From Eriocheir sinensis (Eukaryota > Arthropoda > Malacostraca > Decapoda > Varunidae), in NCBI RefSeq assembly GCF_024679095.1, contig NW_026112149.1, forward strand, positions 53,501 to 117,500: a stretch of DNA of 64,000 nt. The letters are read 5' to 3'. The notes under the pieces are model-generated. The model was not told the DNA's origin. It saw only the letters and a list, made by a program, of their open reading frames with translations, and did no database searches. Below, in pieces: positions 37,811 through 48,238 of the stretch; the first letter of the stretch is position 1; every line of letters starts with the position of its first letter. Made by a program: the position numbers and the translations under genes.

Positions 37811-40800
37811 CTGTAAGAAGGTAACCGTTTACGACTACCTAGGTCGGCCAGACACCTTCCCCGTCGTTCGGTGCTACCTAAAGTGTCCCTACTATGAAGG
37901 CTGGGCTGATGCCATCCGTGCACCTATCAAGTTTGCAACCGCTATGATTGGTGACATTCCCGGGGCCCGTAAGCCTGACGACCCTGTCTGTACATCTGAT
38001 TTAACCGCGCCTGCCTCAATCTCCACTCCTCAGGAACAAGATGCTCGTCCTCCTCTCCGTTCAACGCCTGTTACGCAAGATTCCTCTAATTCGCTTCAGG
38101 TCGTCTCCTCTCCTTCCGAGTCTGAATTAGCCTGTGTTGTTCAGACTCGTGTTGCTTCAGCGCGTGTGAGACGCCTGCATCCGCCTGTTCTCTCCGACTT
38201 ACAACCACTCAAGGTAACGCCCGCCGACTTTGCTCGTTTACAGGAGACCTGCCCCTCCCTCGGCGCAGTGCGCGCCAAGGCTACTGCCGGACTGCCCGAT
38301 GTAGCCCGGAATGGAGCGTCCTACAAGTTCTCCTGGACGAATGGACTCCTGGATAGAGACTGTGTCGCTTCTAGCCGGCCCGGCAAGGTCGGGACTCGGA
38401 CGTTGGTGCTCCCTTCTGACTGCCGTCAAATCGTGCTACAAGTGTCCCACGAGAGTCCCCTCGCCGGTCACTTCTCTCATCGGAAGACGGAATCGAAGGT
38501 GAGCGATAACTTCTTCTGGCCTGGCATGTGGGCCGATATCCGTGACTACTGTCGGTCCTACAACATATGCCAGCGTAAGTCTTATAAGGGCCAGGTTAAA
38601 CCCGTCCCCCTCCAACCATTGCCTGTCGTCACGGAACCATTCTCCAGAGTTGCTGTGGATGTGGTGGGCCCTCTCTCTCCGCCGTCTGCAGAAGGACACT
38701 GGTATATTCTCATCCTGATTGACTTTGCCACAGGGTTCCCTGAAGCCAATCCACTCAAGGATGTGGACTCTGTTTCTGTTGCTGAGGCTCTTCTGTCTTC
38801 ATTTTCCAGGGTCGGAATTCCCCGGGAAATTCTGAGCGACAGAGGTACTCAATTCACTTCTCAGCTAATTGCCGAGCTTCACAAGCTACTTGGTGTGAGG
38901 CCCCAGTTCACCACACCGTTTCATCCGAGTGGTAATGGTCGAGTGGAGAGGCTGCATGGGCCCCTCAAAGCTGCTATACGGAAGGTTTGCAGCGAGAAGC
39001 CTAGAGTGGCATCGCTACCTTATTCCGACTTTGTTTGCCCTCAGGGAAATGCCCAGCGACCGCACCGGCTTGTCGGCCCTCGATCTCCTCTACGGGCGCA
39101 CTGTGCGAGGGCCCTTGACTGTCCTGAAGGACTTTGGGAAGACCGTGACCTGCAGGAGGAAGAACGGACGAGTCTGCAATACGTCATCGAGCTCAGGGAG
39201 AAACTGACCGAATGTGCTCAGCTCGCCGCCCGGGAGGCTGACGTAAGTACTGCAAAGTACAAGTCTTATTTTGACCTGCGATCCCAAGATAGACAATTCA
39301 AGCCTGGCGACGAGGTCCTAGTTCTTCTCCCTGACTCTACCAAGAAGTTCCTCGTTTCCTGGCGTGGCCCATTCAAAGTGTTGGAACGACGAAACAAGGT
39401 GGGCTACCTGGTTGATGACCCGAGGGGGCCTAAGCTGTACCACGCCAACCTCTTAAAAAGGTACCATCGCCGCGCTCAAGTAAACTTCGCGTATGTCAAG
39501 GACGATACTTCAGCGCCGGATGATGACAGTTCATCCACAGGACCTTTGGAAGCAGAGGACCCTGACGACCTTGTTCCCTGTCCTTTGGTCTGTTCCGTTC
39601 CTGATTCCGCCCTCAACCCGGCGCTGGACATCAACAAGTCCCTGGAGTGGAACCAGCGCTCATCGTTAGAAGACGTACTTTCCACCTTTAAGGACGTATT
39701 TTCAGAGACTCCAGGTTGCACCAACACCCTGCAACATGACATAATTTTAACCACCACCAACAGAGTCCTCACGAAGAACTACCCTGTGCCGATCCACCTC
39801 CGTCCTTACTTTGAGAAGGAAGTTAACAACCTCCTCCAACTAGGCATCATCCAGCCGTCGTCCTCTCCACACTGCTCTCCCGTGGTAATGGTACGCAAGT
39901 CTGACGGGAGCTACCGAATGGCCATAGACTTCAGGCAACTTAACTCCGTTACTGTTTTTGATGCTGAGCCCACCTGTTCCGTCGAAGGGGACTTGCACAA
40001 GTTTGCAGGAGCTACCTACTTTTCGGAGCTTGACTTGTGCAAGGCCTACTACCAGATCCCCTTGACCGACCGTGCCAAGCCTCTCACTGCTTTTTCCACC
40101 CACCAAGGATTGATGGAGTTCTGTCGACTTCCCTTCGGTCTCGTCACCGCCTGCTCCACCTACATCCGCCTCATGAGGACTGTTCTCGCGGATCTGCCTA
40201 ACATCTTTTATTTTGATAACGTCTTCATTTACTCGTCAGATTGGCCCAGTCACCTAACAGCTCTAACATCTGCCCTTGAGCGGCTTCGTCATCACCGGCC
40301 GACGGCGAAACCATCCAAGTGTCGGTTTGGCTTCCCTTCTATCCAGTACTTGGGGTTTGTGATTGACGTGGTGCACCTTCGCCCCATGCGGGACAAGACT
40401 GAGGCCCTGAAGCAGATCAGCCCTCCTACTACCAAGAAAAGTCTTCGCAGCTTCCTGGGGATGGCTTCGTTCTACCGCTGTTTCATCCCCATGGCTGCCG
40501 AGCTCACGGGACCTATCTCCGACCTTCCCCGGAAACCCACACGTGAGCCGCTGCCGTGGACTGAAGACCTGTTATCACGGTTCGAACAACTGAAGGACGC
40601 CTTGCCATCGCAGCCAGTCCTACGATTACCTAACCCCGCCTTGCCTTTTGTTCTTAGGACAGACGCCTCGAACTTCGGGTTGGGAGCTGTGCTGCTGCAG
40701 TACTACAAAGACACCCCCCATCCAGTCTGGTATGCCAGTCGGAAGCTGCTTGACCGGGAAAGGAGATACGCCCCCATCGAACGAGAAGCCCTTGCCATTT

Positions 40801-41024
40801 TGTTCGGGATCTCCAAGTTTGACTTCTACCTCAGAGGTAAAGAGTTCATTTTAGAAACAGATCATAAACCTCTGGTATATCTCCACAAGTCCAAGTGCTC
40901 CAACGACAGACTGTTGAGGTGGGCCCTTCAGCTGCAGAACTACCCGTTCCGGTTGGTTCATCTTGCCGGCCGAGACAACGTGGGCGCAGACTTTCTGAGT
41001 CGCTCCTTAGGAGGTGAACGTTAG
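37811..41024 (+). CDS. Pol: protease end, integrase, reverse transcriptase, RNase H
   Basis: One open frame to TAG at 41022. It holds the rest of the protease (FATAMIGDIPGA) and a linker. The integrase follows: zinc-binding HESPLAGHFSHRKT, then the second half where the first Cys is Tyr (38559-38561). The DDE core has Asp at 38658, Asp at 38838 and Glu at 38946, with 35 residues between the last two. A GPY/F-like region (SWRGPFKVLERR) comes next. RT runs from about 39780 (LGIIQPSSSPHCSPVVMVRK, FSELDLCKAYYQIPL, FCRLPFGLVTA). Its catalytic box reads YFDN (40209-40220), with the second Asp replaced by Asn. RNase H (TDASNFGLGAVLLQ, IEREALAIL, TDHKPLVYL, RDNVGADFLSR) keeps its acidic residues. Between about 38998 and 39135 two compensating frameshifts put roughly 45 residues of integrase out of frame. 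Confidence 0.88.
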
Positions 41025-41117
41025 CCGTTCCTCTTTGTCATTTCTGGTTGCTTATTTCTTGTTGTATCGTGTTAGTTCAGTTTAATCTACCTACGGTAGA
41101 TTTTTGTAAGGGGGCTT

Positions 41118-41138
41118 ATGTGAGGGCTGAACTACCAC

Positions 41139-41225
<87 letters not shown>

Positions 41226-41950
41226 AGTATAAGGGTTGATGCTCTTTCGATTATTCCCAGCTTGCCGCTACACCCAGCCTGCTTCACCCAGCCTGCTTTG
41301 TTCGCCGACCCGAAGCTGCTCCTGGTGGCGATGCAGTCTCATTCAGCTTCACGGTCGGCGCCCTGACTTCACGCAGCGTCGAAGCGAGCCAAGGTGGTGT
41401 GGTTGCCCGAGAGCTGAGGCAGAGCGGAACTGACCCAAGAGCGATCCTGGACCTGCGTCCCCTATCCTCCCTCTCAACCTTGGAGCCCCGCAGTCCACTG
41501 GGCACGGCCTGCTTGCGCCTCCGTCCCACCTACCCAGTTTCGTCTCCTCGCCGAGCTGACACCGTTTGTTCGTCCTTGGCTCCCCGTCTACCCCGGGCAC
41601 TCAGGCAGCTGACATTCTGCTGAGCCCGTCCTCCTCCATCGAGTGACGTCTACGAGGCAGTGTGCGTCTCTACATCACCGCAACGGGCGTCTCTTCCCAC
41701 GAGGCACCACTCACAATTGCCGGGTCGGGCTGCCGCTTTCCCTGGGTCCTGTCGCGGTCTAGTGGAGAGTACGGGAGGTGTATTGGACTTTGTACCTCAA
41801 CATGTTTACACTTCCACTTTTGGTTGTTTTGATCATTTTCCTTAGAAACCTGGTGAAGGTATAATCATACTTGGACTCGATTGAAGTAGTTGCCGCCGTT
41901 CTTCTGGCTTCAATCAGTCCTATAACCATCTGAACCTCCTGGCCTTGACA
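41118..41950 (+). other. Candidate 3' LTR of the Gmr1-like element
   Basis: Starts with TGTGAGGGCTGAAC after a purine-rich GTAAGGGGG. It contains (AC)n at 41138-41224, a TATA-like CAGTATAAGGG at about 41226, then about 600 bp of GC-balanced sequence without coding motifs. The 3' boundary is uncertain, as no second LTR is available for comparison. It could also be ordinary flanking DNA. Confidence 0.45.
41138..41224. repeat. (AC)n microsatellite
   Basis: About 43 AC units within the candidate 3' LTR. Confidence 0.97.
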
Positions 41951-41970
41951 AACATACTCTTAAACATATC

Positions 41971-42182
41971 GGCGCAAGCACACATATTTGACACGGTTTT
42001 CCTAGGAGCTTTGGGTATTTCCTTGGGTAGCTTAATAACCCTGGTGGTAGTTTGGCCCTTCCTTTGTACCAAAGAACTTAAAAAAAACTCATTAGAACCT
42101 GATTTGTCTTCTTTTTGGCATTTGGAAATTGTTGATGTGAGGTGAGGAGGGGTCTGACAGTGCCGACCTAAGATTTCTCTGT
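41971..42182 (+). repeat. Dispersed repeat R1, single copy
   Basis: Begins GGCGCAAGCACACATATTTG and contains ACACGGTTTTCCTAGGAG, AACCCTGGTGGTAGTTTGGC, CTCATTAGAACCTGATTTG and CAGTGCCGACCTAAG. Same order as the copies at 11409, 47300 and 48680. No reading frame is shared between copies. Confidence 0.85.
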
Positions 42183-42469
42183 ACATGTTAGAAATTGGAG
42201 CATCAGGAAGAGGTCAGTATTTACACTTTCTTGCGTTTACTTGTGGAGTTTCTATTGCCTAATAACTTAGCTCTTCTTCTGTATGTGATTGAAACAAGAG
42301 GATCAGGGCGAGGTTAATATTTGCAATTTGTACATTTTGTAATCGTCATAAGCTTGGATAATAATTTTCATCACAAAAAACAACCAATTCCTGCCTCTTA
42401 AATATCATTAACGGATAGATTCAGATATCGACGTAATGTGCAGATAGATAAATATGAGTAGATGGCTTA

Positions 42470-42470
<1 letters not shown>
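42183..42470. other. Unassigned, two diverged short repeats
   Basis: TGGAGCATCAGGAAGAGGTC at about 42196 and AGAGGATCAGGGCGAGGTTA at about 42297 head two similar 100-bp segments. Otherwise nothing recognisable. Confidence 0.4.
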
Positions 42471-42544
<74 letters not shown>

Positions 42545-42624
42545 ACACACACAAAAACACACGTACCCCCCCCCACACACAAACACACGTAACCCCCACA
42601 CACACACACAATGACACGTACCCC

Positions 42625-42655
<31 letters not shown>

Positions 42656-42700
42656 GTACTTCCCACAAACACAAACACACGTACCCCCCCACACAAATAG
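42471..42700. repeat. (AC)n and ACACACGTACCCCC-type repeats
   Basis: Pure (AC)n to about 42550, then a CA-rich minisatellite in which ACACACGTACCCCCCC recurs about five times. Confidence 0.95.
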
Positions 42701-42705
42701 AACAA

Positions 42706-42902
42706 GAAGAAATCACAATTTGAAGATAAGTGGTAAAAGATTATCGTCGCACGAAGCTAAACACTTCTTCAATCGAGTTGTTAATGTTTGGAACTCTCTT
42801 CCCTGTGATGTCGTTGATAGTACAACAGTTACGGCCTTCAAGAATAGATTAGACAAGTATTTTGAATCCAACCAGCAACTAAGATATTACTCATTGTCGT
42901 AA
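42706..42902 (+). pseudogene. LINE ORF2 C-terminal end fragment
   Basis: The frame reads HFFNRVVNVWNSLPCDVVDS then TVTAFKNRLDKYFE, the last 50 or so residues of a CR1/L2-type ORF2 (compare RVVGEWNRLSNHIV and SFKNKLDRHF in families A and B). It stops at TAA near 42900. The exact family differs from A-D. Confidence 0.75.
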
Positions 42903-43876
42903 TAACGTTAAGATTTTTCGAATACTGGTGTCTTTGTCCGCTTTAATCGCCCGGTTAGTGGTAGCAGTAATGGTAGTTCTTTCCTCTTTCCTACATAAAT
43001 TCCATGCAGTTTTTCCATGCTGCATGGTTCTTTTTCCTTTCCTGCCAGCTTTGGCTGGAGGGATGGGGGGGTGGGGAGGAGCCTTCACCTTTGCTGTCCT
43101 TCATCTTCCACCTTTGATTAGATAGTTAGTGTAGCTTGTCACAAACAGCCTCGTAAGGACCATCAGTTCTGCTGTTGTTTGTTCTTCCTTTGTGTTTCTT
43201 TGTGTTCCTCCTCCTCCTTTTTCTCCCTCTCGCTAGCTCCCCTTTCTTGACCTCTACCTCGTCGTCTTTTTCCCTTGCTATTTTATCCTCCTCCTCCTCC
43301 TCCTCACGCGTGGGTCAGTGAAATGGGTATGCCTGGGAAAGGTAAGCTGCGTGTCACAATCGGTCCTGTGTCGCCGGCTGAGGGGGTCTGCTGTTACCTG
43401 CGCGGGGTCACGGGCCAAGGGGACGGAGGAGCGCGCCGGGGTAATGCGTAGGTTATCGTGTGACCTCCCACCCCCCCTTCACCCCTCTTCCCACAATCAT
43501 CTTTGCCTTATACAGTGTTGCGTCCTGGTGTTTTTTCTTGTGAGTGCTTCATATATTGTTTTAAATGAGGGTTTGATAGTTTTATGCGTGTGTGTGTGTG
43601 GGGGGGGGGGTGTTAGTGGTTGAATGTAGGGAAGTAAGCCAGCCATGTATTAGCACAGGTATGAAGGGGTATACAGTAAGGTATTAGTACGGGTGTGAAG
43701 GGGATATACATGAAGGTTAGGTTAGGTTAGGTGTGGGTTTTATGGGGGAGCGTAGATTGTGTGCTCATAGCGGAGACAGTAGCAGGAGGGGAGGCAGGCA
43801 GAGGTAGAAGAGTCACCCAACCAGTCAGGTATTAGTACAGGTGTGAATGGGGTTTAAGGGCCATATTCTTAAACGT
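42903..43876. other. Unassigned; GC-rich patch and short TTAGG run
   Basis: 43340-43460 is GC-rich with several CpGs, and a donor-like AAAGGTAAGC lies near 43341 after ATGGGTATGCCTGGG. This could be a tiny exon but support is weak. About four TTAGG units occur at 43713-43733. No clear gene. Confidence 0.4.
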
Positions 43877-43976
43877 AAAAGAACATAAGAACGTCAGGAG
43901 TCTGCGAGAGGCCGGTTGGTTTATACAAGGCAGCTCCTGTAAGTCTAATCCCACCTTACCTCACTATCCATGTTAG
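43877..43976 (-). mobile_element. Family-A LINE 3'-tail fragment
   Basis: The minus strand has GGAGCTGCCTTGTATAAACC, GGCCTCTCGCAGACTCC and the terminal TTCTTATGTTCTTTT. Only the 3' UTR is present. Confidence 0.8.
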
Positions 43977-44261
43977 ATCGTTAAGTGGTTTGTTTGTTTG
44001 TTTGTTAATGGGTAGTCAAACAGCTGTATTACCGTCAGTTAGGTAGGTTAGTTAAATAGATAGTTTGATAGTTAGTTAAGCAGTTAGAGTCAGTTAGTTA
44101 ATTTTACTATATTCTGTATTTATTTATTTATTTATTTATATTATTATTTTTTTTTCTTTTTCCTTTTCTTTTTTTCTTTTCTTTTTTCTATTTGTTTTCT
44201 TTTTCTTTTCTTTTTCTTTCTTTTTTCCTTTGTGTTTTCTCGGTGTTGGTTTTCTTTTTTG

Positions 44262-45010
44262 ATGTTCTTTTTTGGTGTTCTTTTTTCCTATCATCCTTTT
44301 GTCGATGTTCGTTGGTCTGGGTGAGCCGCTTTCCTCCCAGAAGAGACCCACCCATAATTTTGGAGATGTTGTTAGGGCCAAAAGGTGGATGATGTTTGTT
44401 TTATTTCATTTTCTTGATGTCGTGTTTTTCGTTCTTTTTATTGCTTTAGTTTTCCTTTTCGATGTTTTCCTGTTCTTTTTCTTTTACTTCTTATTGATGC
44501 TTTTTGATGTTCTTTTTTCCTATCATCCTCTTGTTGATGTTCCTTGGTCTGGATGAGCCGCTTTCCTCCCAGAAGAGACCCATCCATAATTTTGGTGATG
44601 TTGTTTGGGACCGAAAGGTGGATGATGCTTCTTTGTATTTCTCTTTTCTTGATGTTGTTCATTTATTTCTGTTGCTTTTCTTTTTCGATGTTTTTTCTGA
44701 TCTTTTTCCATTTTTTTTGGTGTTCTTTTCTATATCATCCCTTGTTGATGTTCTTTGGTCTGGGTGAGCCGCTTTCTCCCCAGAAGAGACCCACCCATAA
44801 TTTTGGTGATGTTAGTCAGGGCCGGAAGGTGGATGATGTTTGTTATATTTTTCTTTCCTTGATGTGTTTTTCTTTATGCTTTTTTTTATTTCATTTATTC
44901 ATATCATCCTTTGGTTGATGTTCTTTGGTCTGGATGAGCCGCTTTCTCCCCAGAAGAGACCCATCCATAATTTTGGCGATGTTAGGGCCTAAAGGTGGAT
45001 GATCTTTTTG
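44262..45010 (+). repeat. ~170-240-bp tandem repeat, four units
   Basis: Each unit has TTGATGTTCTTTGGTCTGG, TGAGCCGCTTTC, CCAGAAGAGACCCACCCATA, TTTTGGTGATGTT and AAAGGTGGATGATG. Starts near 44295, 44535, 44745 and 44910. A T-rich segment of variable length separates the conserved cores. No coding sense. Confidence 0.88.
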
Positions 45011-45074
45011 TTTCTTGATGTTTCGTTTCTGTATTTTCCATTTTTCTGGTGTTCCTTTTTATTTTCCTTTTCTT

Positions 45075-46720
45075 TGGTGTTCCCATCGCGTGGATTGTCT
45101 ACGACAGTATAACGAGCACCACAAACCCGGGTTTGTTTAGAGTTTGCTCTCCTAGGCAGATTGCCTACCACGGCTGACGACCTCCACCTGCCCGGGTTTA
45201 TTGTTCGGAGTTTGCTCTCCTAGGCAGATTGCCTACCACGGCTGACGACCTCCACCTGGCCGGGTTTATTGTTCAGGTTTGCTCTCCTAGGCAGATTGCC
45301 TACCACGGCTGACGACCTCCACCTGGCCGGGTTTATTGTTCGGAGTTTGCTCTCCTAGGCAGATTGCCTACCACGACTGACGACCTCCACCTGCCCGGGT
45401 TTATTGTTCGGAGTTTGCTCTCCTAGGTGAACTGCCTACCACGGCTGACGACCTCCACCTGGCCGGGTTTATTGTTCGGAGTTTGCTCTCCTAGGCAGAT
45501 TGCCTACCACGGCTGACGACCTCCACCTGGCCGGGTTTATTGTTCGGAGTTTGCTCTCCTAGGTGAACTGCCTACCACGGCTGACGACCTCCACCTGCCC
45601 GGGTTTATTGTTCGGAGTTTGCTCTCCTAGGTAAAATGCTCACGCTAACGAGCTCCACCTGCCCGTGTTTTTAGCTCGGAGTTTGCTCTCCTAGGTGAAC
45701 TGCTCACGCTAACGAGCTCCACCTGCCCGGGTTTGTTGTTCGGAGTTTGCTCTCCTAGGTGAATTGCCTACCACGGCTAACGAGCCCCACCTGCCCGGGT
45801 TTGTTTAGAGTTTCCTCTCCTAGGTGAACTGCCTACCACGGCTAACGAGCCTCACCTGCCCGGGTTTGTTTAGAGTTTGCTCTCCTAGGTGAATTACCTC
45901 CCACGGTTAACGAGCCTCACCTGCCCGGGTTTGTTTAGAGTTTGCTCTCCTAGGTGAATTGCCTCCCACGGCTAACGACCTCCACCTGCCCGGGTTTGTT
46001 TAGAGTTTGCTCTCCTAGGTGAATTGCCTCCCACGGCTAACGACCTCCACCTGCCCGGGTTTGTTTAGAGTTTGCTCTCCTAGGTGAATTGCCTCCCACG
46101 GCTAACGACCTCCACCTGCCCGGGTTTGTTTAGAGTTTGCTCTCCTAGGTGAATTGCCTACCACGGCTAACGACCTCCACCTGCCCGGGTTTGTTTAGAG
46201 TTTGCTCTCCTAGGTGAATTGCCTATCACGGCTAACGACCTCCACCTGCCCGGGTTTGTTTAGAGTTTGCTCTCCTAGGTGAATTGCCTATCACGGCTAA
46301 CGACCTCCACCTGCCCGGGTTTGTTTAGAGTTTGCTCTCCTAGGTGAATTGCCTATCACGGCTAACGACCTCCACCTGCCCGGGTTTATTGTTCGGGGTT
46401 TGCTCTCCTAGGTGAACTGCCTACCACGGCTAACGAGCCTCACCTGCCCGGGTTTGTTTAGAGTTTGCTCTCCTAGGTGAATTGCCTCCCACGGCTAACG
46501 ACCTCCACCTGCCCGGGTTTGTATAGAGTTTGCTCTCCTAGGTGAATTGCCTCCCACGGCTAACGAGCCTCACCTGCTCGGGTTTGTTTAGAGTTTGCTC
46601 TCCTAGGCAGATTGCCTACCACGGCTAACGAGCTCCACCTGCCCGGGTTTATTGTTCGGAGTTTGCTCTCCTAGGCAGACTGCCTACCACGGCTAACGAG
46701 CTCCACCTGCCCGGGTTTGT
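45075..46720 (+). repeat. 65-bp satellite, about 25 units
   Basis: Unit phrases in order are GTTTGCTCTCCTAGGTGAAT, TGCCTACCACGGCTAACGAC, CTCCACCTGCCCGGGTTTGT and TTAGA. One variant class has TTTATTGTTCGGA (66-67 bp) and another TTTGTTTAGA (65 bp). The classes are clustered: TTATTGTTCGG at 45180-45770 and 46380-46400 and again near the end; TTGTTTAGA between 45790 and 46600. Every unit contains the palindromes CCTAGG and CCCGGG. Confidence 0.95.
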
Positions 46721-46849
46721 AACCGGAAGATCACCGGCACCTCCGTCGGGGCCCCAAGGGACGCCGAGGAGCCCTGCCTGGAGCCCTCCAGTCCTGCCAT
46801 GCTCGCCAGGGAGACCTTGGGCTCGCTGGCGCTCCACACCCCCGCCGAG
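46718..46849 (+). CDS. Candidate host exon next to the 65-bp satellite
   Basis: Immediately after the last satellite unit, a GC-rich 130-bp segment encodes NRKITGTSVGAPRDAEEPCL and SSPAMLARETLGSLALHTPA in one plus frame. It ends at a consensus donor (GCCGAG then GTGAGG at 46850). A second plus frame is also open, so the frame is not certain. No clear acceptor is seen right before it. The satellite's own last unit offers CTCTCCTAGGCAG at about 46666-46678 as a possible one. I do not recognise the protein. If real, it could belong to the same plus-strand gene as the exon at 15421. Confidence 0.35.
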
Positions 46850-47248
46850 GTGAGGATGCAAGAACTCGCTTCTTAAAACTACCAGACTGGATTATAAAAA
46901 TAATGATAATTACTGTGAAGGCGCCGGTCACCGCGTTTATCGGTTCAGGGATGGAAGACCGACGGGCATGGGAAACGCGCACAAGCATCCAAAGGAATCC
47001 TCGCGACGGCTTGCGACGCAGCATCCGTTTCCCTTTTCTTTCTCATTCCATTTTTTTCTTTTTTATTATATTATCCTTCTTTAATTGATTGATTGATTGA
47101 TTTTACTTGGTAGGAATCTGTTCACCAATTAACATCATTCAGGTATACATTGCACCCACACACCTGCGGAGAGAAAACACCAGTGAGAGTGCTGACGCTC
47201 ACGAGGACGGCCCGCTAGAGTTTCTTAACATTCGCATCGGGGCCCACT

Positions 47249-47296
<48 letters not shown>

Positions 47297-47299
47297 AGC
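46850..47299. other. Unassigned, possibly intronic; ends in (CT)n(AC)n
   Basis: 46905-47030 is GC-balanced with no motif I know. 47085-47102 has a few TTGA repeats. 47252-47272 is (CT)n followed by (AC)n to 47298. Confidence 0.45.
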
Positions 47300-47490
47300 T
47301 TTCGTAGGCGTTGTGGGTATTGCCAGGGGTAGTTTAATGACCCTGGTGGTAGTCTGACCTCCTATCTGTACTATGGACCTAAAAAAAACACTCATGAGAA
47401 TCCGACTGATCTCCTTTGACCCCTGTGAAAAAAGTTGGTATGAGAGACAGAAGCGTCTGAGAATACCGGCCTAGGAGTTGTCATGTATAA
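47300..47490 (+). repeat. Dispersed repeat R1, single copy
   Basis: CTTTCGTAGGCGTTGTGGGT, TGACCCTGGTGGTAGTCTGA, CACTCATGAGAATCCGACTG, GAGAATACCGGCCTAGGAG. It begins inside the R1 head, directly after (AC)n, so it is 5'-truncated. Confidence 0.82.
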
Positions 47491-47534
47491 GTCGAGTGTC
47501 CTCTTGTTGGGTTAAGGATATGCACTGTTAGTTA

Positions 47535-47900
47535 TTTGTTCATTTATTGGCATCACAGGAGGCGGCTCAAAGACAAAACAAAACACACTCACTGAAAAAA
47601 CACCAACCACGTCTCCCACAATCAGAAAACACTCACCATCATGTTTTGTTTTTTTCTCTCTCATTTATATATTTATTTTCGCATCATAGAAGGCAAACAT
47701 TAACACACAGCACACACACAAAAACATAACCACTTCTCACACTATCAGAAAACACTCACCATAATATGCTTTTTCTATTTTTTTCTCTCCCATTTATCTG
47801 TTTATTTTCGCAACATAGGAAGCAGCTCAAAGGTAAAACAATACCACACAAAAAAGTCTGTGCACCACTTCTCCTAACACAAACAAACGAAAAAAACTAG
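47535..47900 (-). repeat. Tandem triplet containing LINE-tail-like sequence
   Basis: A unit of about 130-145 bp is repeated three times: TTTATTTTCGCATCATAGGA, GCAGCTCAAAGGTAAAACA, CACTTCTCACACTATCAG, AAAACACTCACCAT. The GGAAGCAGCTCAAAGG part resembles the family-C 3' tail on the minus strand, so a tail copy seems to have been tandemly amplified. Confidence 0.7.
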
Positions 47901-48238
47901 CTTCCATCAAGTGCTTTTTCTCTTTTTTCTTTTCTTTCGTTGATTTTTCACATCACAGGAGTTTCATTTGATGTTGATGAAAGTTCAGCATGCAGCTTTT
48001 TTTTATTTATATTGCCATTGTGCGGAACTTATTCTATGAGTATGTCGGAAAAAATGACTGAACGGGTAAATGTTTTGAAAGAGATGGGGAAGCAAAATAG
48101 GGATCAATCCTTATGAGAAGAAAGTTTTATCTACGAATTATTGGGTCTGGATTAATGTCTTCCTCCACCTCTTCCGCTGCTTCCTCCTCTTCCTCCTTTT
48201 CTTCCTCCACTTACAAACGTGCTGTATGTTTACGAAAG
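47901..48238. other. Unassigned spacer
   Basis: A/T-rich with a TCC-rich patch at 48160-48210. An 83-codon plus frame (48113-48364) exists but is Ser-rich from the TCC repeats and overlaps the inverted repeat below. I do not call a gene. Confidence 0.4.

Larger units (their letters stand above)
32829..41950 (+). mobile_element. Gmr1-like Ty3/gypsy LTR retrotransposon, decayed, 5' end missing
   Basis: Domain order read directly: Gag coiled coil, capsid, zinc knuckle, protease, integrase, reverse transcriptase, RNase H. Most Ty3/gypsy elements have integrase last; integrase before RT defines the Gmr1 group, first described in deuterostomes. The copy has no recognisable 5' LTR or primer-binding site, being cut at 32828 by a LINE tail. 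A purine-rich GTAAGGGGG at about 41107 and the following TGTGAGGGCTGAAC may mark the polypurine tract and the start of the 3' LTR. A 2.15-kb LINE is nested inside Gag. Stops, frameshifts and catalytic changes show it is inactive. Confidence 0.85.

Noticed and set aside
41399..41623. Host protein frame after the LTR element
   Set aside because: Opposite-strand frames are equally long, no motif is visible, and it lies in the candidate LTR.
43713..43733. Telomere (TTAGG)n
   Set aside because: Only about four units, inside ordinary sequence. The similar CCTAACC runs at 49.0-49.2 kb belong to a longer tandem unit.
44136..44381. Lys-rich minus-strand frame over the 44.2-kb repeat
   Set aside because: Reflects the T-rich plus strand; it breaks in the other repeat units.
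45075..46720. CRISPR array (regular 65-bp repeats)
   Set aside because: No distinct spacers, eukaryotic context and no cas genes. Variation is continuous, as in a satellite.
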